Origin: Hydractinia symbiolongicarpus
Lineage: Eukaryota; Cnidaria; Hydrozoa; Anthoathecata; Hydractiniidae
DNA length: 64,000 nt
Direction of reading: 5' to 3'
Assembly (NCBI RefSeq): GCF_029227915.1
Contig: NC_079881.1
Location: 3,410,001 to 3,474,000, forward strand
Made by a program: the position numbers and the translations under genes. The notes below the pieces were generated by a model that saw only the letters and a list, made by a program, of their open reading frames with translations, was not told the DNA's origin and made no database searches. Below, in pieces: positions 10,893 to 23,200 of this stretch. Each line of letters starts with the position of its first letter. Positions within the stretch are counted from its first letter, which is position 1.

Positions 10893-13226
10893 ATGTTGGT
10901 ACGAATATGTGACCCAACTGTTGCAACTCAAACGGACTGACACCGTTAGAAAGTCAATCAAATAAAGTTTTTGAAACTTTCTCTATTTCTTCAGCGCGCA
11001 CTAACAACTCAGATTGGTCCCCCAGAAAAAAAATGACTTATTTATCTAAATTTTTAAATAAAACGCTACCACAACACCAAGTGTAATCGCTGAGTTCCAG
11101 CAATCATTTCAAATTAAGAAGATTGTTATCTCTTGGAGTCTAATTGGCTCACTTATCACATTAATCAGGTCACAGTCCAAAATCAATTCAACTAAGACCC
11201 ACAGTCAATCGTTTCACTGTTAAAAGCAATACCACCTTGTAATATCGGAAAAATATCACTAAACACATGTTGGTACGAATATGTGACGCAACCATTGTAA
11301 CTCAAACGGATTGATACTGTTAGAAAGTCAATGAAATGTAGTTTTTGAAGCTTTCTCTATTTCGTCAGCGCGCAATAACGGCTAGGATTGGTCCCACAGT
11401 AAAAAATTACTTATTTCTCTAAATTTTTAAATGAAGCGTTACCACAGCGCCCAGTGTAATCGCTGAGTTCCGTCAATCATGTCAAATTAGAAGAATGTTA
11501 TTTCCTGGAGTTCAATTCTCTCATTTATCACATTCATAAGGTCAAAGTCCAAAATCAATTCAACTAAGACCCACAGTCAATCGTTTCACTGTCAAAAGCG
11601 ATGCAACCTAGTAATATAAGATAAATATCGCTAAAAACATGTTGGTACGAATATGTGACCCAACTGTTGCAACTCAAACGGACTGACACCGTTAGAAATT
11701 CAATCAAATAAAGTTTTTGAAACTGTCTCTATTTCTTCAGCGCGCACTAACAACTCAGATTGGTCCCACAGTAAAAAATGACTTATTTATCTAAATTCTC
11801 AAATAAAGCGCTACCACAACACCCAGTGTAATCGCTGAGTTCCAGTAATCATTTCAAATTAAGAAGATTGTTATCTCTTGGAGTCCAATTGGCTCACTTA
11901 TCACATTAATCAGGTCACAGTCCAAAATCAATTCAACTAAGACCCACAGTCAATCGTTTCACTGTTAAAAGCGATACCACCTTGTAATATCGGAAAAATA
12001 TCACTAAACACATGTTGGTACGAATATGTGACGCAACCATTGTAACTCAAACGGATTGATACTGTTAGAAAGTGAATGAAATGTAGTTTTTGAAGCTTTC
12101 TCTATTTCGTCAGCGCGCAATAACGGCTAGGATTGGTCCCACAGTAAAAAATTACTTATTTCTCTAAATTTTTAAATAAAGTGCTATCACAGCGCCCAGT
12201 GTTATCGCTGAGTTCCGGCAATCATGTCAAATTAGAAGAATGTTATTTCCTGGAGTTCAATTGCCTCACTTATAACATTTATCACCTCACAGTCCAAAAT
12301 CAATTCAACTAAGACCCACAGTCAATCTTTTCACTGTTATAAGCGATACCACCTAGAAATATCGGAAAAACATCACTAAATACATGTTGGTACGAATATG
12401 TGACGCAACCGTTGTAAATCAAACAGACTGATCCCATTAGAAAGTCAAGGAAATGTAGTCTTCGAAACTGTCTCTATTTCTTCAGCGCGCGATAACGGCT
12501 AGGTTTGGTCCCACAGTAAAAAATGACTTACTTCTTTAAATTTTTATATGAAGCGCTACCACAGCGCCCAGTGTAATTGCTGAGTTCCGGCAATCATGTC
12601 AAATTAGAAGAATGTTATTTCTTGGAGTTCAATTCTCTCATTTATCACATTCATAAGGTCAAAGTCCAAAATCAATTCAACTAAGACCCACAGTCAATCG
12701 TTTCACTGTTAAAAGCGATGCAACCTAGTAATATCGGAAAAATATCGCTAAATACATGTTGGTACGAATATGTGACGCAACCGTTGTAACTCAAACAGAA
12801 TGATCCCATTAGAAAGTCAAGGAAATGTAGTTTTTGAAACTGTCTCTATTTCTTCAGCGCGCGATAACGGCTAGGATTGGTCCCACAGTAAAAAATGACT
12901 TACTTCTTTAAATTTTTAAATGAAGCGCTACCACAGCGCCCAGTGTAATTGCTGAGTTCTGGCAATCATGTCAAATTAAGAAGATTGTTATCTCTTGGAG
13001 TCCAACTGGCTCACTTATCACATTAATCAGCTCACAGTCCAAAATCAATTCAACTAAGACCCACAGTCAATGGGTTCACTGTTAAAAGCGATACAACCTA
13101 GTAATATCGGAAAAATATCACTATATACATTTTGGTACGAATAGGTGACGCAACCGTTCTAGCTCAAAAGGATTAATACTGTTAGAAAGTCAACGAAATG
13201 TAGTTTTCGAAACTGTCTCTTTTTGT
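10893..13226. repeat. Mixed fringe of family A, no regular HOR
   Basis: Monomers start at 10893, 11267, 11639, 12012, 12384 and 12756, with the last one running on at 13129. They are A8-, A6- and A7-like, with extra substitutions such as TTATCACCTCACAGTCC near 12,280. From about 12,970 they take on family B features (AAGGGC in place of AAGCGC, CACTGAGTTCC). I could not fit them into a repeated order. The zone looks like a transition between two expansions. It holds no gene or unique sequence. Confidence 0.75.
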
Positions 13227-13501
13227 TCATCGCGCGATAACAGCTAGGGTTGGTCCCACAGTAAAAAATGACTTATTTATCTAAATTTTTAAATAAAGGG
13301 CAACCACAGCGCCCAGTGTAATCACTGAGTTCCGTTAATCATGTCAAATTAAGAAGAATGCTATTTCTTGGAGTCCAATTGTCTCTTTTATCACATTTAT
13401 AAGATCACAGTCCGAAATCTGTTCAATTAAGTCCCACACTCAATCGTTTCACTGTTAAAAACGATGCAACCTAGTAATATAAGAAAATTATCGCTAAATA
13501 C

Positions 13502-13809
13502 ATGTTGGTACGAATATGTGATCCAACCGTTGTAACTCAAACGGACTGACACCGTTAGAAAGTCAATGAAATGTAGTTTTTGAAATTGCCTCTTTTTCTT
13601 AATCGCGCGATAACGGCTAGGGTTGGTCCCGCAGTAAAAAATGACTTAATTATCTAAATTTTTCAATAAAGGGCTACCACAGCGCCCAGTGTAATCACTG
13701 AGTTCCAGCATTCATATCAAATTAGGAAGAATGTTATTTCTCGGAGTCCAATCTTTACACTGTTAAAAGCGATACCACCTAGTAATATCGGAGAAACATC
13801 ACTAAATAC
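13502..13809. repeat. 308-bp monomer with a 64-bp deletion, copy 1
   Basis: The sequence runs GGAGTCCAATCTTTACACTG at about 13,743-13,762. It lacks the usual ~64 bases that carry the ATTTATAAGGTCACAGTCC and CCCACACTCAATCG landmarks. The join lies at a shared CAAT(C). The left side is family B and the right side is family A-like (CGATACCACCTAG, then ATCAAACAGACTGA), so deletion and family switch happen at the same point. The same short monomer is at 20,516-20,823. Confidence 0.9.
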
Positions 13810-14244
13810 ATGTTGGTACGAATATGTGACGTAACCGTTGTAAATCAAACAGACTGATCCCATTAGAAAGTCAAGGAAATATAGTTTTTGAAACTGTCTC
13901 CATTTCTTCAGCGCGCGATAACGGCCAGGATTGGTCCCACAGTAAAAAATGACTTACTTCTTTAAATTTTTAATTGAAGCGCTACCACAGCGCCAAGTGT
14001 AATTGCTGAGTTCCGGCAATCATGTCAAATTAGAAGAATGTTATTTCTTGGAGTTCAATTGTCTCATTTATCACATTCATAAGGTCAAAGTCCAAAATCA
14101 GTTCAATTAAGTCCCACAGTCAATCGTTACACTGTTAAAAGGGATACAACCTAGTAATATCGGAAAAATATCGTTAAATACATGTTGGTACGAATATGTG
14201 ATGCAACCGTTGCAACACAAAAGGATTGATACTGTTAGAAAGTC

Positions 14245-15210
14245 AATGAAATGTTGTTTTTGAAACTTTCTCTATTTCTTCAGCGCGCACTAACAACTCA
14301 GATTGGTCCCACAGTAAAAAATGACTTATTTATCTAAATTTTTAAATAAAGCGCTACCACAACACCCAGTGTAATCGCTGAGTTCCAGTAATCATTTCAA
14401 ATTAAGAAGATTGTTATCTCTTGGAGTCCAATTGGCTCACTTATCACATTAATCAGGTCACAGTCCAAAATCAATTCAACTAAGACCCACAGTCAATCGT
14501 TTCACTGTTAAAAGCGATACCACCTTGTAATATCGGAAAAATATCACTAAACACATGTTGGTACGAATATGTGACGCAACCATTGTAACTCAAACGGATT
14601 GATACTGTTAGAAAGTCAATGAAATGTAGTTTTTGAAGCTTTCTCTATTTCTTCAGCGCGCGATAACGGCTAGGATTGGTCCCACAGTAAAAAATTACTT
14701 ATTTCTCTAAATTTTTAAATAAAGTGCTATCACAGCGCCCAGTGTAATCGCTGAGTTCCGGCAATCATGTCAAATTAGAAGAATGTTATTTCCTGGTGTT
14801 CAATTGCCTCACTTATAACATTTATCACCTCACAGTCCAAAATGAATTCAACTAAGACCCACAGTCAATCTTTTCACTGTTAAAAGCGATACCACCTAGA
14901 AATATCGGAAAAACATCACTAAATACATGTTGGTACGAATATGTGACGCGACCGTTGTAAATCAAACAGACTGATCCCATTAGAAAGTCAAGGAAATGTA
15001 GTCTTCGAAACTGTCTCTATTTCTTCAGCGCGCGATAACGGCTAGGATTGGTCCCACAGTAAAAAATGACTTACTTCTTTAAATTTTTATATGAAGCGCT
15101 ACCACAGCGCCCAGTGTAATTGCTGAGTTCCGGCAATCATGTCAAATTAGAAGAATGTTATTTCCTGGAGTTCAATTCTCTCATTTATCACATTCATAAG
15201 GTCAAAGTCC
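14245..15210. repeat. Island of family A monomers inside family B
   Basis: About three monomers here match family A fringe monomers at about 11,700-12,665 with a constant offset of 2,543 bp (12012 to 14555, 12384 to 14927). Shared marks include TTATCACCTCACAGTCC and GTCTTCGAAACTGTC. At the left edge the sequence leaves the B-type path after GTCAATGAAATG (near 14,250). At the right edge it rejoins it near CAGTTCAATTAAGTCCC (about 15,216). The other copy of this duplication, at about 21,196-21,260, lacks the island, so it was either inserted here or lost there. Confidence 0.75.
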
Positions 15211-16558
15211 AAAATCAGTTCAATTAAGTCCCACAGTCAATCGTTACACTGTTAAAAGCGATACAACCTAGTAATATCGGAAAAATATCGTTAAATACAT
15301 GTTGGTACGAATATGTGATGCAACCGTTGCAACACAAAAGGATTGATACTGTTAGAAAGTCAATGAAAAGTAGTTTTAAAACTGTCTCTAAATCTTCAGC
15401 GCGCACTAACGGCTCAGATTGGTCCCACAGTAAAAAATGACTTATTTATCTAAATTTTTAAATAAAGCGCAACCACAGCGCCCAGTGTAATCGCTGAGTT
15501 CCAGCAATCATTTCAATTTAAGAAGATTGTTATTTCTTGGAGTCCAATTGGCTCACTTATCACATTAATCAGGTCACAGTCCAAAATTAATTCAACTAAG
15601 ACCCACAGTCACTCGTTTCACTGTTAAAAGCGGTACCACCTAGTAATATCGGAAAAATATCACTAAATACATGTTGGTACGAATATGTGACGCAACCATT
15701 GTAACTCAAACGGATTGATACTGTTAGAAAGTCAATGAAATGTAGTTTTTAAAACTTTCTCTATTTCTTCAACGCGCGATAACGGCTAGGATTGGTCCCA
15801 CAGTAAAAAATGACTTATTTCTCTAAATTTTTAAATAAAGTGCTATCACAGCACCCAATGTAATCGCTGAGTTCCGGCAATCATGTCAAATTAGAAGAAT
15901 GTTATTTCCTGGAGTTCAATTGCCGCACTTATAACATTTATCACCTCACAGTCCAAAATCCATTTATCTAAGACCCACAGTCAAACTTTTCACTGTTAAA
16001 AGCGATACCACCTAGTAATATCGAAAAAAAATCACTAAATACATGTTGGTACGAATATGTGACGCAACCGTTGTAAATCAAACAGACTGATCCCATTAGA
16101 AAGTCAAGGAAATATAGTTTTTGAAACTGTCTCTATTTCTTCAGGGCGCGATAACGGCCAGGATTGGTCCCACAGTAAAAAATGACTTACTTCTTTAAAT
16201 TTTTAAATGAAGCGCTACCACAGCGCCAAGTGTAATTGCTGAGTTCCGGCAATCATGTCAAATTAGAAGAATGTTATTTCTTGAAGTTCAATTGTCTCAT
16301 TTATCACATTCATAAGGTCAAAGTCCAAAATCAGTTCAATTAAGTCCCACAGTCAATCGTTACACTGTTAAAAGCGATACAACCTAGTAATATCGGAAAA
16401 ATATCACTATATACATTTTGGTACGAATATGTGACTCAACCGTTGTAGCTCAAAAGGATTAATACTGTTAGAAAGTCAACGAAATGTAGTTTTTGAAACT
16501 GTCTCTATTTGTTCATCTCGCAATAACGGCTAGGGTTGGTCCCACAGTAAAAAATGAC

Positions 16559-16613
16559 TTATTTATCTAAATTTTTAAATAAAGGGCTACCACAGCGCCC
16601 AGTGTAATCACTG
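16559..16613. other. Dyad-rich segment of the monomer (representative copy)
   Basis: Three inverted repeats lie within 55 bp. TTATTTA and TAAATAA (16559-16565 and 16576-16582) are separated by 10 bases. GGGC and GCCC (16584-16587 and 16597-16600) follow. CAGTG and CACTG (16600-16604 and 16609-16613) are separated by TAAT. In family A the middle element reads GCGCT-ACCAC-AGCGC instead. Most family B monomers carry all three. Family D keeps some of them: D1 retains the A/T arms although the spacer changed to TCTAAGCTGT, and D2 has GCAATTGC where CAGTG-CACTG was. A role in cruciform formation or protein binding is inference only. Confidence 0.7.
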
Positions 16614-17145
16614 AGTTCCGTCAATCATGTCAAATTAAGAAGAATGCTATTTCTTGGAGTCCAATTGTCTCTTTTATCACATTTATAAGGTCACAGTCCA
16701 AAATCTGTTCAATTAACTCCCACACTCAATCGTTTCACTGTTAAAAACGATGCAATCTAGTAATATAAGAAAATTATCGCTAAATACACGTTGGTACGAA
16801 TTTGTGACCTAGCTGTTGTAACTAAAATGGACTGACTCCGTTAGAAAGTCAATGAAATGTAGTTTTTGAAATTGCCTCCATTTCTTCATCGCGCTATAAC
16901 GGCTAGGATTGGTGCCGCAGTAAAAAATGACTTATTTATCTAAATTTTTAAATAAAGGGCTACCACGGCGCCCAGTGTAATCACTGAGTTCCAGCATTCA
17001 TATCAAATTAAGAAGAATGTTATTTCTTGGAGTCCAAATGTGTGATTTATCACACTTACAAAGTCAAAGTCCAAAATCAGTTCAATTAAGTCCCACAGTC
17101 AATCGTTTCACTGTTAAAAGCGATGCAACCTATTAATATCAGAAA

Positions 17146-17153
17146 GCGATCGC
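17146..17153. other. GCGATCGC palindrome, diagnostic of one B monomer subtype
   Basis: The subtype reading TATTAATATCAGAAAGCGAT before the anchor creates an 8-bp palindrome, which is also an AsiSI site. I see it at 17146, 19009, 19755, 23044, 24163, 24909 and 26774, and nowhere outside family B. It is useful as a physical marker; no function is claimed. Confidence 0.9.
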
Positions 17154-18299
17154 TAAATACATGTTGGTACGAATATGTGACCCAACCGTTGTAACTGAAA
17201 CGGACTAACACCGTTAGAAAGACAAGGAAATGTAGTTTTTGAAATTGTCTCTCTTTCTTCAGCGCGCGCTAACGGCTAGGATTGATCCCGCAGTAAAAAA
17301 TGACTTACTTATCTAAATTTTTAAATAAAGGGCTACCACAGCGCTTCGCGTAATTGCTGAGTTCCAGCATTCATATCAAATTAAGAAGAATGTTATTTGT
17401 TGGAGTCCAATTGTTTCATTTATCACACTTACAAAGTCAAAGTCCAAAATAAGTTCAATTAAGTTCCACAGTCAATCGTTTCTGTTAAAAGCGATGCAAC
17501 CTAGTAATATCAGAAAAATATCGCTAAATACATGTTGGTACGAATATGTGACGCAACCGTTGTAAATCAAACGCACTGACACTGATGGAAAGTCAACGAA
17601 ATGTAGTTTTTGAAACTATCTCTATTTGTTTAGCGCGCCCTAACGGCTACGATTGGTCCCACAGTACAAAATGACTTATTTATCTAAATTCTTAAATAAA
17701 GGGCTACCACAGCGCCCAGTGTAATCACTGAGTTCCGTCAACCATGTCAAATTAAGAAGAATGCTATTTCTTGGAGGCAAATTGTCTCTCTTATCACATT
17801 TATAAGGTCACAGTTCAAAATCCGTTCAATTAAGTCCCACACTCAATCGTTTCACTGTTAAAAACGATGCAACCTAATAATATAACAAAATTATCGCTAA
17901 ATACATGTTGGTACGAATATGTGATCCAACCGTTGTAACTCAAACGGACTGACACCGTTAGAAAGTCAATGAAATGTAGTTTTTAAAACTGTCTCTATTT
18001 GTTCATCGCGCAATAACGGCTAGGGTTGGTCCCACAGTAAAAAATGACTTATTTATCTAAATTTTCAAATAAAGGGCTACCACAGCGCCCAGTGTAATCA
18101 CTGAGTTCCGTCAATCAAGTCAAATTAAGAAGAATGTTATTTCTTGGAGTCGAAATATGTCATTTATCACACTTACAAAGTCAAAGTCCAAAATCAGTTC
18201 AATTAAGTCCCACAGTCAATCGTTTCACTGTTAAAAGAGAGGCAACGTAGTAATATCAGAAAGCTATCGTTAAATACATGTTGGTACGAATATGTGACG

Positions 18300-19350
18300 C
18301 AACCGTTGTAGCTCAAAAGGATTAATACTGTTAGAAAGTCAACGAAATGTAGTTTTTGAAACTGTCTCTATTTGTTCATCTCGCAATAACGGCTAGGGTT
18401 GGTCCCACAGTAAAAAATGACTTAATTATCTAAATTTTTAAATAAAGGGCTACCACAGCGCCCAGTGTAATCACTGAGTTCCCTCAATCATGTCAAATTA
18501 AGAAGAATGCTATTTCTTGGAGTCCAATTGTCTCTTTTATCACATTTATAAGGTCACAGTCCAAAATCTGTTCAATTAACTCCCACACTCAATCGTTTCA
18601 CTGTTAAAAACGATGCAATCTAGTAATATAAGAAAATTATCGCTAAATACACGTTGGTACGAATTTGTGACCTAGCTGTTGTAACTAAAATGGACTGACT
18701 CCGTTAGAAAGTCAATGAAATGTAGTTTTTGAAATTGCCTCCATTTCTTCATCGCGCTATAACGGCTAGGATTGGTGCCGCAGTAAAAAATGACTTATTT
18801 ATCTAAATTTTTAAATAAAGGGCTACCACAGCGCCCAGTGTAATCACTGAGTTCCAGCATTCATATCAAATTAAGAAGAATGTTATTTCTTGGAGTCCAA
18901 ATGTGTGATTTATCACACTTACAAAGTCAAAGTCCAAAATCAGTTCAATTAAGTCCCACAGTCAATCGTTTCACTGTTAAAAGCGATGCAACCTATTAAT
19001 ATCAGAAAGCGATCGCCAAATACATGTTGGTACGAATATGTGACCCAACCGTTGTAACTCAAACGGACTAACACCGTTAGAAAGACAAGGAAATGTAGTT
19101 TTTGAAATTGTCTCTCTTTCTTCAGCGCGCGCTAACGGCTAGGATTGATCCCGCAGTAAAAAATGACTTACTTATCTAAATTTTTAAATAAAGGGCTACC
19201 ACAGCGCCCGGCGTAATTGCTGAGTTCCAGCATTCATATCAAATTAAGAAGAATGTTATTTGTTGGAGTCCAATTGTTTCATTTATCACACTTACAAAGT
19301 CAAAGTCCAAAATAAGTTCAATTAAGTTCCACAGTCAATCGTTTCACTGT
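18300..19350. repeat. Family B internal duplication, right copy
   Basis: This is the partner of 16,437-17,487 at offset 1,863. After about 19,345 it switches to a subtype reading AACCTTGTAATATAAC. Monomers start at 18278, 18651, 19024 and 19397. Confidence 0.8.
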
Positions 19351-20236
19351 TAAAAACGATGCAACCTTGTAATATAACAAAATTATCGCTAAATACATGT
19401 TGGTACGAATATGTGATCCAACCGTTGTAACTCAAACGGACTGACACCGTTAGAAAGTCAATGAAATGTAGTTTTTGAAATTGCCTCCATTTCTTCATCG
19501 CGCTATAACGGCTAGGATTGGTGCCGCAGTAAAAAATGACTTATTTATCTAAATTTTTAAATAAAGGGCTACCACAGCGCCCAGTGTAATCACTGAGTTC
19601 CAGCATTCATATCAAATTAAGAAGAATGTTATTTCTTGGAGTCCAAATGTGTGATTTATCACACTTACAAAGTCAAAGTCCAAAATCAGTTCAATTAAGT
19701 CCCTCAGTCAATCGTTTCACTGTTAAAAGCGATGCAACCTATTAATATCAGAAAGCGATCGCTAAATACATGTTGGTACGAATATGTGACCCAACCGTTG
19801 TAACTCAAACGGACTAACACCGTTAGAAAGACAAGGAAATGTAGTTTTTGAAATTGTCTCTCTTTCTTCAGGGCGCGCTAACGGCTAGGATTGATCCCGC
19901 AGTAAAAAATGACTTACTTATCTAAATTTTTAAATAAAGGGCTACCACAGCGCCCAGTGTAATCACTGAGCTCCGTCAATCATGTCAAATTAAGAAGAAT
20001 GCTATTTCTTGGAGGCAAATTGTCTCTCTTATCACATTTATAAGGTCACAGTTCCAAATCCGTTCAATTAAGTCCCACACTCAATCGTTTCACTGTTAAA
20101 AACGATGCAACCTAGTAATATAACAAAATTATCGCTAAATACATGTTGGTACGAATATGTGATCCAACCGTTGTAACTCAAACGGACTGACACCGTCAGA
20201 AAGTCAATGAAATGTAGTTTTTGAAATTGCCTCTAT
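18851..20236. repeat. Family B segment, source or copy of 24,005-25,390
   Basis: From GTTCCAGCATTCATATC onward, this ~1.39-kb segment matches 24,005-25,390 at a constant offset of 5,154 bp (19024/24178, 19397/24551, 19770/24924, 20143/25297). Both include the GAGCTCCGTC mark (19,967 and 25,121). It ends where CTCTATATGTTC is replaced by CTCTATTTCTTAAG in the other copy. Confidence 0.8.
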
Positions 20237-20240
20237 ATGT

Positions 20241-23200
20241 TCATCGCGCGATAACAGCTAGGGTTGGTCCCACAGTAAAAAATGACTTATTTATCTAAAT
20301 TTTTAAATAAAGGGCAACCACAGCGCCCAGTGTAATCACTGAGTTCCGTTAATCATGTCAAATTAAGAAGAATGCTATTTCTTGGAGTCCAATTGTCTCT
20401 TTTATCATATTTATAAGATCACAGTCCGAAATCTGTTCAATTAAGTCCCACACTCAATCGTTTCACTGTTAAAAACGATGCAACCTAGTAATATAAGAAA
20501 ATTATCGCTAAATACATGTTGGTACGAATATGTGATCCAACCGTTGTAACTCAAACGGACTGACACCGTTAGAAAGTCAATGAAATGTAGTTTTTGAAAT
20601 TGCCTCTTTTTCTTAATCGCGCGATAACGGCTAGGGTTGGTCCCGCAGTAAAAAATGACTTAATTATCTAAATTTTTCAATAAAGGGCTACCACAGCGCC
20701 CAGTGTAATCACTGAGTTCCAGCATTCATATCAAATTAGGAAGAATGTTATTTCTCGGAGTCCAATCTTTACACTGTTAAAAGCGATACCACCTAGTAAT
20801 ATCGCAGAAACATCACTAAATACATGTTGGTACGAATATGTGACGTAACCGTTGTAAATCAAACAGACTGATCCCATTAGAAAGTCAAGGAAATATAGTT
20901 TTTGAAACTGTCTCCATTTCTTCAGCGCGCGATAACGGCCAGGATTGGTCCCACAGTAAAAAATGACTTACTTCTTTAAATTTTTAATTGAAGCGCTACC
21001 ACAGCGCCAAGTGTAATTGCTGAGTTCCGGCAATCATGTCAAATTAGAAGAATGTTATTTCTTGGAGTTCAATTGCCTCATTTATCACATTCATAAGGTC
21101 AAAGTCCAAAATCAGTTCAATTAAGTCCCACAGTCAATCGTTACACTGTTAAAAGCGATACAACCTAGTAATATCGGAAAAATATCGTTAAATACATGTT
21201 GGTACGAATATGTGATGCAACCGTTGCAACACAAAAGGATTGATACTGTTAGAAAGTCAATGAAAAGTAGTTTTTAAAACTGTCTCTAAATCTTCAGCGC
21301 GCACTAACGGCTCAGATTGGTCCCACAGTAAAAAATGACTTATTTATCTAAATTTTTAAATAAAGCGCAACCACAGCGCCCAGTGTAATCGCTGAGTTCC
21401 AGCAATCATTTCAATTTAAGAAGATTGTTATTTCTTGGAGTCCAATTGGCTCACTTATCACATTAATCAGGTCACAGTCCAAAATTAATTCAACTAAGAC
21501 CCACAGTCACTCGTTTCACTGTTAAAAGCGGTACCACCTAGTAATATCGGAAAAATATCACTAAATACATGTTGGTACGAATATGTGACGCAACCATTGT
21601 AACTCCAACGGATTGATACTGTTAGAAAGTCAATGAAATGTAGTTTTTAAAACTTTCTCTATTTCTTCAACGCGCGATAACAGCTAGGATTGGTCCCACA
21701 GTAAAAAATGACTTATTTCTCTAAATTTTTAAATAAAGTGCTATCACAGCACCCAATGTAATCGCTGAGTTCCGGCAATCATGTCAAATTAGAAGAATGT
21801 TATTTCCTGGAGTTCAATTGCCGCACTTATAACATTTATCACCTCACAGTCCAAAATCCATTTATCTAAGACCCACAGTCAAACTTTTCACTGTTAAAAG
21901 CGATACCACCTAGTAATATCGAAAAAACATCACTAAATACATGTTGGTACGAATATGTGACGCAACCGTTGTAAATCAAACAGACTGATCCCATTAGAAA
22001 GTCAAGGAAATATAGTTTTTGAAACTGTCTCTATTTCTTCAGGGCGCGATAACGGCCAGGATTGGTCCCACAGTAAAAAATGACTTACTTCTTTAAATTT
22101 TTAAATGAAGCGCTACCACAGCGCCAAGTGTAATTGCTGAGTTCCGGCAATCATGTCAAATTAGAAGAATGTTATTTCTTGGAGTTCAATTGTCTCATTT
22201 ATCACATTCATAAGGTCAAAGTCTAAAATCAGTTCAATTAAGTCCCACAGTCAATCGTTACACTGTTAAAAGCGATACAACCTAGTAATATCGGAAAAAT
22301 ATCACTATATACATTTTGGTACGAATATGTGACTCAACCGTTGTAGCTCAAAAGGATTAATACTGTTAGAAAGTCAACGAAATGTAGTTTTTGAAACTGT
22401 CTCTATTTGTTCATCTCGCAATAACGGCTAGGGTTGGTCCCACAGTAAAAAATGACTTATTTATCTAAATTTTTAAATAAAGGGCTACCACAGCGCCCAG
22501 TGTAATCACTGAGTTCCGTCAATCATGTCAAATTAAGAAGAATGCTATTTCTTGAAATCCAATTGTCTCTCTTATCACATTTATAAGGTCACAGTCCAAA
22601 ATCTGTTCAATTAACTCCCACACTCAATCGTTTCACTGTTAAAAACGATGCAATCTAGTAATATAAGAAAATTATCGCTAAATACACGTTGGTACGAAAT
22701 TGTGACCTAGCTGTTGTAACTAAAATGGACTGACTCCGTTAGAAAGTCAATGAAATGTAGTTTTTGAAATTGCCTCCATTTCTTCATCGCGCTATAACGG
22801 CTAGGATTGGTGCCGCAGTAAAAAATGACTTATTTATCTAAATTTTTAAATAAAGGGCTACCACGGCGCCCAGTGTAATCACTGAGTTCCAGCATTCATA
22901 TCAAATTAAGAAGAATGTTATTTCTTGGAGTCCAAATGTGTGATTTATCACACTTACAAAGTCAAAGTCCAAAATCAGTTCAATTAAGTCCCACAGTCAA
23001 TCGTTTCACTGTTAAAAGCGATGCAACCTATTAATATCAGAAAGCGATCGCTAAATACATGTTGGTACGAATATGTGACCCAACCGTTGTAACTCAAACG
23101 GACTAACACCGTTAGAAAGACAAGGAAATGTAGTTTTTGAAATTGTCTCTCTTTCTTCAGCGCGCGCTAACGGCTAGGATTGATCCCGCAGTAAAAAATG

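Larger units (their letters stand above)
16437..17487. repeat. Family B internal duplication, left copy
   Basis: About 1,050 bp from CAACCGTTGTAGCTC to TTCCACAGTCAATCGTTT recur at 18,300-19,350 with a constant offset of 1,863 bp (five monomers). Marks shared only by the two are TACACGTTGGTACGAATTTG and GACCTAGCTGTTG. A visible difference is GCGCTTCGCG here against GCGCCCGGCG in the right copy. Confidence 0.8.
13227..18105. repeat. Family B large duplication, copy 1
   Basis: From the mark CGATAACAGCTAGGG (about 13,235) this block matches the block beginning near 20,241 at offset 7,014. From about 15,210 it matches at offsets 5,897-5,900, ending near 18,105. The change in offset (about 1,117 bp, three monomers) is due to an A-type island present only here. 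Monomers start at 13502, 13810, 14182, 14555, 14927, 15299, 15671, 16043, 16415, 16788, 17161, 17532 and 17905. Family B marks are AAAGGGCTACCAC, CAGTGTAATCACTGAG and AAGAAGAATGCTATTTC. The phase 17532 monomer is preceded by a 3-bp deletion in TCGTTTCTGTT near 17,488. Confidence 0.8.

Noticed and set aside
13314-13327. CAGTG-TAAT-CACTG hairpin as a transcription terminator
   Set aside because: The stem is only 5 bp, there is no following T run, it repeats every monomer, and the context is eukaryotic satellite with no gene upstream.
15224-15406. 60-codon minus-strand frame, with a similar one at 33,051-33,233
   Set aside because: A chance opening in the reverse strand of single monomers; the equivalent positions in neighbouring monomers contain stops.
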